From assembly GCA_021372515.1 (NCBI GenBank), contig JAJFUG010000203.1, positions 1 through 14,342 of the forward strand: a DNA stretch of 14,342 nt, read 5' to 3'. Position 1 is the stretch's first letter. Each line of letters begins with the position of its first letter. Under the pieces are notes generated by a model. That model did not search any database. It had not been told where the DNA came from and saw only the letters and a list, made by a program, of their open reading frames with translations. The position numbers and the translations under genes were made by a program. The DNA is from a bacterium. Lineage in GTDB: Bacteria > Gemmatimonadota > Glassbacteria > GWA2-58-10. Positions 1 through 6,801 of this stretch are shown here, piece after piece.

Positions 1-1469
1 ATCTCGGCCCCGTTGTAGGAGGCCACGATCGGGTATTCCACCCCGCGGCCGTCCGTGCTGAACCGCGCCAACAGGCCCGAGCCGGTGGGGATCTTGTAGC
101 CCCGGTCCTCGCCCGTGTTGTTGCGGGTGTCCCCGACAAAACCCTTGAAATTCACCTGCAGGCCGTCGCCGGGGCCCGGCTTGTCGATCACCGCCTCGGC
201 GATTTCGAGGACCGCGCCTTTCTTGACCTCCAGGCTCTGGCCGTTCGGAATCTCGTGCCGCACACCGTCCACCAGCACGGTGATGAACACGAGGCTCGGG
301 CGCTGCTCCACCAGGTCGATCACGCGCGAGGGGCGCTGGACGGCTTTACCGGCCATGTCAGTCTGGCTGAGCGCGATGTTCACCGTGGCGCACTTGTACG
401 AGTCCTTGCGGATCACCACCCGGGTCGGATAGGTGATGGTGTAGGGCTTACCCATGTCGTTGATCCCGCCCTGGCCCAGGATGTCGGCGGTCAGGCCCCG
501 CGTGTAGTTCATGTCCACGTGCTCGATAATGATGCGGTCGCCGGGGTTGAGCAGCAGCGTCTCGCCGTCCTTGAGCGCCACGCGCTCGTTGCCGTTGATC
601 AGCAGGATCAGGTGGTTGAGCTGCGGCTTTTCCACCAGGATTTTCGGGTTCTGGGGCACGATCCCGAACTCTTCCATGAACGCGTTGATGACCATGGACT
701 TGTGCCTGATCTTAAGCTCGTTGGAGGGTATCTCTTTTGAGCTTTCCACCCCGAAAGACGGGATCTCGTGCTGGGTCAGGGAGTAGTAGGTGGCGCTGCG
801 GCGCTGCTCCTTGTGCGGGCTGGTGTCGCTCAGGGTGTTGTGGTTGTTGAAATGGAACTTGTACTCCGGCTCCGGGATGTCGCGGTTGACCCGCTCGCAG
901 ATCCGGTTGGCTATCGTCCCCAGCTCGATGCGCTTGCCGCTGGTCGGCCCCACGTAGACATCGGCGTCCGCGATGATCGACTGGCCGAAACGCATCGGGC
1001 TGTGCATGTCGTCCACGTATTCCGGACGGTAGAACCCGCTGCCGTCGTGAAGGTTCAGCAGCACGTCGCTCCGGTTGATCAGCTCCTTCAGAATCTCGAC
1101 GATCCGGGCCTCGTAATCGGCGGCCTGAAGCTCGGCGAACTTGCGGTTCATGTCGCCGTTCGGGCCGCGCTGGTTCATCAGGATCGCGTAGAAATTGGCC
1201 CGCGGCACCACGATCAGGCTGCCTTTCTTGAGTGACAGGTCGGCATAGGTGTCGGCGGCCAGGTAGCCGCCCGGCTCATCGCCCTGGATCCCGCCGATGA
1301 TCATCATGGTCGGGCCGGGCTCATAGCCCAGGATTTCGTAGACGTGCAGCTCGTAGTCCGTGTTCTCGAAATAGGTCTTGTGTACGGTCTCGGCCCGCAG
1401 CCCGGCGGCGGTCAAAAGGCAGATCAGCGCCAGGGCCATCGCTTTGCAGTTTTTTTCTCTCAGTCTCAT
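1..1469 (-). CDS. Secreted M99 (Csd4-like) zinc carboxypeptidase, 3' end beyond the window
   Basis: I translated this frame by hand; it is open for about 489 codons from the ATG at 1469 to the window edge. Residues 1-26 form a Sec signal peptide: a charged start, a hydrophobic stretch ALALICLLTAAG, and probable cleavage after LRA. A mature carboxypeptidase-like domain follows. The motif GGIQGDEPGG gives Gln62 and Glu65, and LNLHDGSGFY gives His141. This matches the unusual Gln-Glu-His zinc site known for Helicobacter Csd4 (family M99, related to M14), with similar spacing. The Asn108-Arg109 pair and Glu242 (in GVESSKE) would be substrate-binding and catalytic residues. Residues after about 270 are beta-rich, as in the accessory domains of the family. 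Family members trim tripeptide stems of periplasmic peptidoglycan. The gene starts 56 bp after the radical SAM gene, so co-transcription is likely. An AAAGAGAG purine run precedes the start. The family call is firm; the cell-shape role is inferred. Confidence 0.85.
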   Translation of the reverse strand, partial: MRLREKNCKAMALALICLLTAAGLRAETVHKTYFENTDYELHVYEILGYEPGPTMMIIGGIQGDEPGGYLAADTYADLSLKKGSLIVVPRANFYAILMNQRGPNGDMNRKFAELQAADYEARIVEILKELINRSDVLLNLHDGSGFYRPEYVDDMHSPMRFGQSIIADADVYVGPTSGKRIELGTIANRICERVNRDIPEPEYKFHFNNHNTLSDTSPHKEQRRSATYYSLTQHEIPSFGVESSKEIPSNELKIRHKSMVINAFMEEFGIVPQNPKILVEKPQLNHLILLINGNERVALKDGETLLLNPGDRIIIEHVDMNYTRGLTADILGQGGINDMGKPYTITYPTRVVIRKDSYKCATVNIALSQTDMAGKAVQRPSRVIDLVEQRPSLVFITVLVDGVRHEIPNGQSLEVKKGAVLEIAEAVIDKPGPGDGLQVNFKGFVGDTRNNTGEDRGYKIPTGSGLLARFSTDGRGVEYPIVASYNGAE

Positions 1470-1525
1470 GATCTCTCTTTGCGCTCGCTTGAACGGTTCT
1501 ATATTTGCCCGTTGCCGGGTGATTG

Positions 1526-2770
1526 TCAGTGCATGCAGCAATGCTTGTACTTGCGTCCAGAGCCGCAGGGGCAGGGGTCGTTCCGTCCGGCCTGAGCTTC
1601 CGCCGCCACAGCCGGCGTGGCCGCGGTGGATGTTTCCTGTTCTGACCGCACCTGACGGGCCAACTCCTCCAGTGCGACGCGGGCATGGTCCAGGAACAGA
1701 AGGACGCCCTCGCACAGGCGGCTGCGCTGTCCGAGCCTGCCGCCGCCAGCGGCCAGGCGGTCCTTGGGGCAGCCGCCCCGGCAGAGGTCCAGGTGGCGGC
1801 AGCGGGAGCACTGGGACGGCCAAGCCGCTTTGAGCCGGGCGAACGAGTCCTCGCGGTCCGAGTGCAGAAGCCCGGCCAGCGGGGTGACTGTGAGGTTGCC
1901 CAGGCTGTGGCTGCGGCTGACAAAGAAATCGCAGGGATAGACCTCGCCGTCCTTTTCCACCACCAGGTAATGGTCGCAGCGGACTCCCATGTCGCACAGG
2001 CTGATCCGCGTGTCCCCGGCCAGCCGTGCCACCAGGGCGTCGAACAGCCGCACCGACACCCGTCGCGTGTCGCCCCGGCTCATCCACTCGTCGAACACGT
2101 CACAGAGGAATCGCCCCCAGCCCGACGGGCTCACGCTCTCGGCCGTGGGGGCCCCGCTTCGGCTGTCGTACTCCACGCAGGGGATGAACTGCAGGAAATC
2201 GAAGCCCTGGCCGGTCAGCCAGCGGTAGATTTCCCGCCCCTGCCCGCACGAGCCAGCGCTCACCAGGCTGAGGATGTTGAATTCCACCCCGTGGTCGCGC
2301 AGCCGGGCGGCGGTCTGCATCACCCGCTCGAACGTACCCGCTCCCTTGCGGTCGCGGCGGTGACTGTCGTGCACCTCGGCCGGGCCGTCCAGGCTCAACC
2401 CCACCAGGAAACGGTAGCGGGCCAGGAACTGCGCCCACTCGTCATCCAGCAGCAGGCCGTTGGTCTGGAGAGCGTTGGCCACGCCCTGCCCGCCCCGGCC
2501 GAAACGCTGCTGCGCCTCCACCGCGCGACGGTAGAAATCCAGCCCGGCCAGGGTCGGCTCGCCGCCCTGCCAGGTGAACACGCTGGTGGGGAAACCGTAG
2601 CCCAGGAAATCCCGCACCATCGCCTCGAGGACCTCCTGCGGCATCACCGCGGGACGCTCCCCGCCCAGGGCCTGGTCCGTACCCAGGTAGAAACAATAGC
2701 GGCAGTCCAGGTTGCAGCGGCTGCCGACCGGTTTGATCAGCAGGGAAAACGGTTTCAATCCGACCTGCAC
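1526..2770 (-). CDS. Radical SAM/SPASM anaerobic sulfatase-maturating-type enzyme with C-terminal SEC-C motif
   Basis: A 414-residue cytoplasmic iron-sulfur enzyme. The radical SAM cluster motif CNLDCRYC supplies Cys19, Cys23 and Cys26, with GGEP at 69-72, QTNG at 102-105 and SLDGP at 126-130. Eight further cysteines (259, 265, 280, 321, 324, 330, 334, 353) match the two auxiliary 4Fe-4S clusters of the SPASM domain in anaerobic sulfatase-maturating enzymes. Asp281 in YPCDFFV corresponds to the catalytic Asp277 of the Clostridium perfringens enzyme. Such enzymes oxidise an active-site Cys or Ser of sulfatases to formylglycine. The last 20 residues carry an extra SEC-C zinc motif (CPCGSGRKYKHCC, CxC-x8-CC) after a linker rich in Ala and Glu. 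The start is GTG, supported by GGAGGAAAGGA just upstream. No sulfatase or CxPxR/SxPxR substrate is visible in the window, so a different peptide substrate is possible. Confidence 0.9.
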   Translation of the reverse strand: MQVGLKPFSLLIKPVGSRCNLDCRYCFYLGTDQALGGERPAVMPQEVLEAMVRDFLGYGFPTSVFTWQGGEPTLAGLDFYRRAVEAQQRFGRGGQGVANALQTNGLLLDDEWAQFLARYRFLVGLSLDGPAEVHDSHRRDRKGAGTFERVMQTAARLRDHGVEFNILSLVSAGSCGQGREIYRWLTGQGFDFLQFIPCVEYDSRSGAPTAESVSPSGWGRFLCDVFDEWMSRGDTRRVSVRLFDALVARLAGDTRISLCDMGVRCDHYLVVEKDGEVYPCDFFVSRSHSLGNLTVTPLAGLLHSDREDSFARLKAAWPSQCSRCRHLDLCRGGCPKDRLAAGGGRLGQRSRLCEGVLLFLDHARVALEELARQVRSEQETSTAATPAVAAEAQAGRNDPCPCGSGRKYKHCCMH

Positions 2771-2833
2771 CGGCAGTCCTTTCCTCCACTGTCACCTGGC
2801 CCGGCCATCCCGGCCGGCCTGTCCCTTGTTACA

Positions 2834-2863
2834 CCCCGCAGCTCATGATGTGTCGCCGCGGGG
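2834..2863 (-). promoter_or_regulatory. Stem-loop in the leader of the radical SAM gene
   Basis: CCCCGCAGC at 2834-2842 pairs with GCCGCGGGG at 2855-2863 (8 of 9 positions) around a 12-nt loop. It lies between the predicted promoter and the GTG start and is not followed by a T-run, so it looks like a leader structure and not a terminator. It matches no riboswitch class that I recognise. Confidence 0.35.
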
Positions 2864-2899
2864 TACGAACCCTTACTGTCTGAACCGCTGGCCGGAGTA

Positions 2900-2928
2900 A
2901 CTATAAAACCATTTCCGGGCCGGGTAAA
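2900..2928 (-). promoter_or_regulatory. Sigma70-type promoter for the radical SAM-M99 unit
   Basis: On the minus strand TTTACC (2923-2928, 4 of 6 to the -35 consensus) is followed after 17 bp by TATAGT (2900-2905, 5 of 6 to the -10 consensus). Transcription would begin near 2893, giving a leader of about 120 nt before the GTG at 2770. The box lies in the 256-bp gap after the kinase gene, so the radical SAM gene need not depend on kinase transcription. Confidence 0.5.
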
Positions 2929-3026
2929 GGGCTTTAGTCCGTCCGTGGCCCGGCCCGGTGCGTGAAAAGCGTTTGAATACAAAGAATAAGGCGGATTGGC
3001 GCTGGGGGGACGGCTCGTGCGGGCGT

Positions 3027-5129
3027 CTAAGAGATGACTTGTTTGCTTTTGCCGGAGAGCGCAGAAAAGACCGCGGATTTCAGCTCATCCGAAACATAGG
3101 GCTTGAAAACCGCTCCGCGGAAACCGAAAGCGGTGCAATCGGCGATCACCTCATCGTTGGAGTACCCGCTGGAGACCAGGGCCCGTACATTCGGGTCCAG
3201 CTCGTGCAGGTGGGCCACGGTCTGACGGCCGCCCATGCCGCCGGGCACTGTCAGGTCCAGTATCACCAGGTCGAACGGCCGCCCGTCCCGCAGCGAGCTG
3301 CCGTACATGCGGACCGCCTCCTCCCCGTCGCAGGCGGTCTCGACCTCCAGGCCGAACCGGGTCAGGATGCGCAGGGTGATGTTCCGCACCGCCTGGTCAT
3401 CATCCATCACCAGCACCCGTCCGCTGAGCGTGGCCGGGGCAGTCCGGACCGGGCCGGACTCGGCCGGTTTCGCGTGTACTGCCGGCAGGAGGATGTGGAA
3501 TGCCGCTCCGCCGCCGTTGCCCGATTCCACCTCGATCCGGCCCCCGTGGCGCCGGATGATCGAATAGGCGGTGGTCAGGCCCAGGCCGTTGCCCTTGGGC
3601 TTGGTGCTGAAATAGGGGTCGAAAATCTTTTTCTGCAGCTCCGGGCTGATCCCCGGCCCCTGGTCTTTGATCGAGATGCGGATGTAGTCCCCGCTCGGAA
3701 GCTCCGTTTCCGCATCCTCCGCCAGGCTGACATTCTCCGCCCGCACGGTTATCACCCCGCCGTCGGTCATGGCCTGGTGGGCGTTGATCAGGATGTTGTT
3801 GAGCACCTGGCTGATCTGCCCGGGGTCGGCCTCGATGGGCCAGAGGTCCGGCGCCAGGAGGGTTGTGCACTTGGAGCTGGAGCCGGTGAGCGAGAATCCC
3901 ACCGACTCGCGGATCAATATGTCCGGTGCAAGGACTTTCTTGACCGGAGCTCCGCCACGCGAGAAAGTGAGCAGCTGCTGGGTCAGGTCCCGGGCCCGGC
4001 GGCTGGCTTTCTCGGCATCGGCCAGGATTTCGAGCGGGTTCACCCCGCTGACCGCGGAGCCTGGACCGGACAGGCATTCGCGCGCCAGGGAGATGTTGCC
4101 CAGGATGGCGGTGAGGAAATTGTTGAAATCGTGGGCGATGCCCCCGGCCAGCACCCCGATCGATTCGATCTTGGCAATCTTGGCCTGTTCCTCCTGCATG
4201 CGCTTGATCTCGGTGATGTCGCGCGCCAGGCCGATCAGGCCAAGGACCTCGCCCGCGGCCCCGAAATACGGGGTCTTGAGCGTATCCACCAGAAACGGCC
4301 TGCCCTCGGAGTTCTCGACCAGTTCCTCAATCCGCAGGGGACGGCCGTCCCGGATGACCTGCGAGTCCTGCTCGCGGAAAGCATCCGCCTGCTCCGGCGG
4401 GAACAGGTCGTAGTCCGTGGAGCCGACGATCTGGTCGCTGCTGCGCCCGACGAAACGGCAGAGGGACTCGTTGCAGTCAAGGTAGCGGCCCTCCAGGTCC
4501 TTGTAGAATATCAGGTCCTGCACCGAGTCTATCAGCCCCTTGAGCAGCGAATGCGCTTTCTGTGTCTCGGCCTCGGCCAGCTCGCGCTCGCGCACCTGCT
4601 CCTTGAGTTTCAGGTTGCTGAAACCAACCTCGGAGAGCATTTCCGCCACCATGGAAAGATAGCTCAGGTACTTTTCCACGGTCTCGCGCGACAGCACCGG
4701 GACTTTTTTCAGGGCCTGGAGATAATCCTCGGAATCGAAACCGTAACGTTCGGCCTGGCTGCGGAAAAACTCGGGATCGGGTGGATTGTCGGTGAAGAAT
4801 AGCTGACCCGAGAAAAAAGTCGCCACGTGCTCGCCCTGGATGCGGATTGGTATGGCGATGTCCCAGAGGCCGTTCTTGCAGCGGTAGGTGACACAGCCGC
4901 TGTCCTTAAGTCGGCTCTTGATATAGGCGTCGCTTTCGCGGCAGTGCTTGGCGGTCACGCTGTGGCAGCGATGGTAATGGGTGCAGATACGCTGCCAGCC
5001 GGTGGCGATCAGGATGTTTTCCTCGGTGTCCAGCACGGCCAGGGTGAGGCCGGTGGCCTCGCTGAACAGGTGCATCATCTGTTCCAGCCGGGTCAGGTCG
5101 ACCAGCTCTGGGAAAGTGAATTTCGGCAT
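3027..5129 (-). CDS. Soluble hybrid sensor histidine kinase: PocR-PAS-HisKA-HATPase-receiver
   Basis: A 700-residue signalling protein with no membrane segment. Residues 1-165 are a PocR-type sensory domain with its usual Cys/His cluster (Cys49, Cys55, Cys63, Cys79, Cys84). A short coiled coil (170-195) leads to a PAS domain at about 195-310 ending in ARDITEIKR. The dimerisation/phosphoacceptor helix has His333 in GGIAHDFNN. The ATPase domain shows the N box (NNILINAHQAM, about 444-454), DQGPGI at 489-494 and GNGLGL at 513-518. The C-terminal receiver (about 570-690) has acidic Asp576-578, phosphoacceptor Asp625 in LVILDLT, and Lys676 in FKPY. All catalytic residues are present. PocR domains are thought to bind small organic ligands; the ligand here is unknown. 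No separate response regulator with an output domain is visible nearby. The start at 5129 has a weak ribosome site but sits well placed downstream of a strong promoter. Confidence 0.93.
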   Translation of the reverse strand: MPKFTFPELVDLTRLEQMMHLFSEATGLTLAVLDTEENILIATGWQRICTHYHRCHSVTAKHCRESDAYIKSRLKDSGCVTYRCKNGLWDIAIPIRIQGEHVATFFSGQLFFTDNPPDPEFFRSQAERYGFDSEDYLQALKKVPVLSRETVEKYLSYLSMVAEMLSEVGFSNLKLKEQVRERELAEAETQKAHSLLKGLIDSVQDLIFYKDLEGRYLDCNESLCRFVGRSSDQIVGSTDYDLFPPEQADAFREQDSQVIRDGRPLRIEELVENSEGRPFLVDTLKTPYFGAAGEVLGLIGLARDITEIKRMQEEQAKIAKIESIGVLAGGIAHDFNNFLTAILGNISLARECLSGPGSAVSGVNPLEILADAEKASRRARDLTQQLLTFSRGGAPVKKVLAPDILIRESVGFSLTGSSSKCTTLLAPDLWPIEADPGQISQVLNNILINAHQAMTDGGVITVRAENVSLAEDAETELPSGDYIRISIKDQGPGISPELQKKIFDPYFSTKPKGNGLGLTTAYSIIRRHGGRIEVESGNGGGAAFHILLPAVHAKPAESGPVRTAPATLSGRVLVMDDDQAVRNITLRILTRFGLEVETACDGEEAVRMYGSSLRDGRPFDLVILDLTVPGGMGGRQTVAHLHELDPNVRALVSSGYSNDEVIADCTAFGFRGAVFKPYVSDELKSAVFSALSGKSKQVIS

Positions 5130-5182
5130 CTGGCGGCACCGCTGAAAGGTTGGTCCATGCCCGAAAGCAATGTCCTTATCTC

Positions 5183-5211
5183 ATTATATTTTAACACAAA
5201 CCCCGATGCAA
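5183..5211 (-). promoter_or_regulatory. Promoter for the hybrid kinase
   Basis: The minus strand reads TTGCAT (5206-5211), a 17-bp spacer, then a perfect TATAAT (5183-5188). The predicted transcription start near 5176 gives a leader of about 47 nt before the ATG at 5129. The -35 box is weak (3 of 6), which leaves room for activation. Confidence 0.6.
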
Positions 5212-5240
5212 GTTCTTGGGAAAAATTGGGAAATCTTTTG

Positions 5241-5304
5241 TTGACAGACAATAAAATGCTACGGAATATTGTCGATGATTCAAACAAATTGCGAATATTG
5301 TCTG
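5241..5304 (+). promoter_or_regulatory. Candidate operator cluster and upstream promoter of the LAS-peptidase gene
   Basis: Three copies of a 7-bp half-site are present: GACAATA at 5247-5253, TATTGTC at 5267-5273 and TATTGTC at 5296-5302. The two outer copies extend to a 9-bp inverted match (CAGACAATA with TATTGTCTG). The two right copies form a 10-bp direct repeat, GAATATTGTC, 29 bp apart. The first two overlap a plus-strand promoter candidate: a perfect TTGACA at 5241-5246, 18 bp, then AATATT at 5265-5270. This looks like a regulator site, but the regulator is unknown. Confidence 0.4.
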
Positions 5305-5373
5305 AAAAATATTTTGCACCGAACGCGCCAAATGCGCTCAAACGCTCCATCTTCGCTGGATTTATGGAGTAAG

Positions 5374-5382
5374 TGTTATTAT
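5374..5382 (+). promoter_or_regulatory. Extended -10 promoter candidate for the LAS-peptidase gene
   Basis: TGTTATTAT is an extended -10 element (TGn followed by TATTAT, 5 of 6). No good -35 accompanies it. A start near 5389 would give a leader of about 65 nt before the ATG at 5455. Confidence 0.35.
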
Positions 5383-5454
5383 AGTGGCGAGTGTGACTTT
5401 CAAACGCCGGCACTCGGCCGGACAACTTGCCACCACCCGTGCGGGGAGGGGAGA

Positions 5455-6801
5455 ATGGGTAGTTTGAAGAAGCCTGAAATCCAGCAGTCCAGCGGCATGA
5501 GCCTCGACAGTTGTCGAGTTGACCTGACTAACCGCTGTACGTCCGATTCGCTTGTCCTGCGCCTCAGGGGAGAAAACGGCACCAAGATCGTACCGCGCTG
5601 CACCTTCTATCCCAAGGTGGACACCACTGTCAGCCGCCAGGGTTTCAAAGCCGACAGCAGTATCGCCTCCCTCAGCCGGGACAGCCTTCTGCTGGGCGAT
5701 TCCACGGCCTGGCAAAACCTGAAAATCAATCCGGGCGGGCAGATTGCGAGCGGGGTGCTGGAGGTGCTGTTTGACATAAGCGGCCCGGCCGGGACAGAGC
5801 AGAGGAAACACCGGATCGATATCAAGGCCACCGAGGCGGAGGTGTTCCGCGGCGAGACCCCAGCCAGCAAAATAAATGTGGAGCTTCGGTACAAATCCGA
5901 TGCGACACAATTCTACGAGCAGGTGGCGCCCAACCTGGTGAAGTTCCGCGGCCCGGCCGGCTGCAAGGTCTACCTGAACCTGAGTTTCAACGGTCAAAGC
6001 TGCGGTCACAACCACCATCTCGACAAACCCAACGTGAAAGCCACCGGGAGCTTTAGTATGTTCAAGTCTAACGGAGAATCCGTTTTCACGCTGGACGGCG
6101 GCCGGGGCGGGGTGAGTGTGGACTACACCAGCTACGGGGTGTGCGGGGACGTGACAGTCACGGCGCGGTTCGTGCATCCCAAGTACGGGCAACTGGCCGA
6201 GAAGAGCTTCACGATATTCGTACGGTACAAGGGCAAGCTGGAACCTTTGCCTCCATCCGATAATTATGTGTTGGCCGGAGGAAAACCGTTAGTGAAGGAG
6301 CATCCGGATAACCACTACGGCACGCCCCAACTGATCGAGTCGATAACAGCGCTGGCCGAAGAGTATGTTCGCGCCTACAAGGCGGGGACATTCGACATCC
6401 TCAAGCCGAGAAGCGCCACTTTCAGTAAGCCCGACCCTCAGAAACAGAGGGAATTGTTGAATGTTCCTTTCAAGCCGAAGAGTCTGAAGGAAGAGGATTT
6501 ATTCGAACGGGTCAAACCGGCGCAGAAGATACTGGAGATCAACGATATGAGCCTGGTCTGCGGCGGGCGCTTTGACTGCGGCTGCAACAGCGAAGAAAAC
6601 CCGAAGCCTTTCGAGAATCCACACAATACGCACATGTTCGGGGAACAGGTGGATATAAATTATACGAGACAGTCACAGGAGCAGAGAGACTGGTTCGCAA
6701 GAAACGCCGTGCGATTTTTTTCGCATGTTGATATACACCCCATAGAAGGTAAAGGCACAAAGCATTGGCACTGTTCAGGTCCGGCTAATCGGGACAGTTG
6801 A
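5455..6801 (+). CDS. Beta-rich protein with C-terminal LAS-type (M15/MepA-like) metallopeptidase domain
   Basis: A 448-residue protein. I chose the ATG at 5455 because GGGGAGGGGAG lies directly before it; the frame is open further upstream to 5269, but that stretch has poor coding character and holds the predicted control elements. Residues from about 20 to 290 are beta-rich and Cys-containing, like Ig-type repeats, followed by HPDNHYGTPQLIES near 240-255 and a helical linker. The C-terminal 120 residues carry the LAS metallopeptidase signature: His393-x6-Asp400 (HMFGEQVD) and His437-Trp-His439 near the end. These would be zinc ligands His393, Asp400 and His439 with His437 as catalytic partner, as in D-Ala-D-Ala peptidases and murein endopeptidase MepA. 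The substrate is therefore probably peptidoglycan peptide. Oddly, neither start offers a signal peptide. The gene overlaps the convergent lipoprotein gene by 17 bp. Confidence 0.7.
   Translation: MGSLKKPEIQQSSGMSLDSCRVDLTNRCTSDSLVLRLRGENGTKIVPRCTFYPKVDTTVSRQGFKADSSIASLSRDSLLLGDSTAWQNLKINPGGQIASGVLEVLFDISGPAGTEQRKHRIDIKATEAEVFRGETPASKINVELRYKSDATQFYEQVAPNLVKFRGPAGCKVYLNLSFNGQSCGHNHHLDKPNVKATGSFSMFKSNGESVFTLDGGRGGVSVDYTSYGVCGDVTVTARFVHPKYGQLAEKSFTIFVRYKGKLEPLPPSDNYVLAGGKPLVKEHPDNHYGTPQLIESITALAEEYVRAYKAGTFDILKPRSATFSKPDPQKQRELLNVPFKPKSLKEEDLFERVKPAQKILEINDMSLVCGGRFDCGCNSEENPKPFENPHNTHMFGEQVDINYTRQSQEQRDWFARNAVRFFSHVDIHPIEGKGTKHWHCSGPANRDS

Noticed and set aside
255-1235. Plus-strand open frames at the left edge
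   Set aside because: They mirror the M99 gene on the minus strand, which has a signal peptide and zinc-site residues.
1685-2848. 387-codon open frame on the plus strand
   Set aside because: Antisense to the radical SAM gene, whose eleven cluster cysteines are all in place.
2958-4802. 614-codon open frame on the plus strand
   Set aside because: It is antisense to the kinase, whose domains and catalytic residues are intact. The frame arises from third-position GC bias and has no ribosome site.
5093-5425. 110-codon minus-strand frame upstream of the kinase
   Set aside because: It overlaps the kinase start and covers the promoters and half-sites; no ribosome site and no family resemblance.
5269-5454. 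Upstream extension of the LAS-peptidase gene
   Set aside because: In frame, but low coding character, no ribosome site and no signal peptide, while the ATG at 5455 has a strong one.
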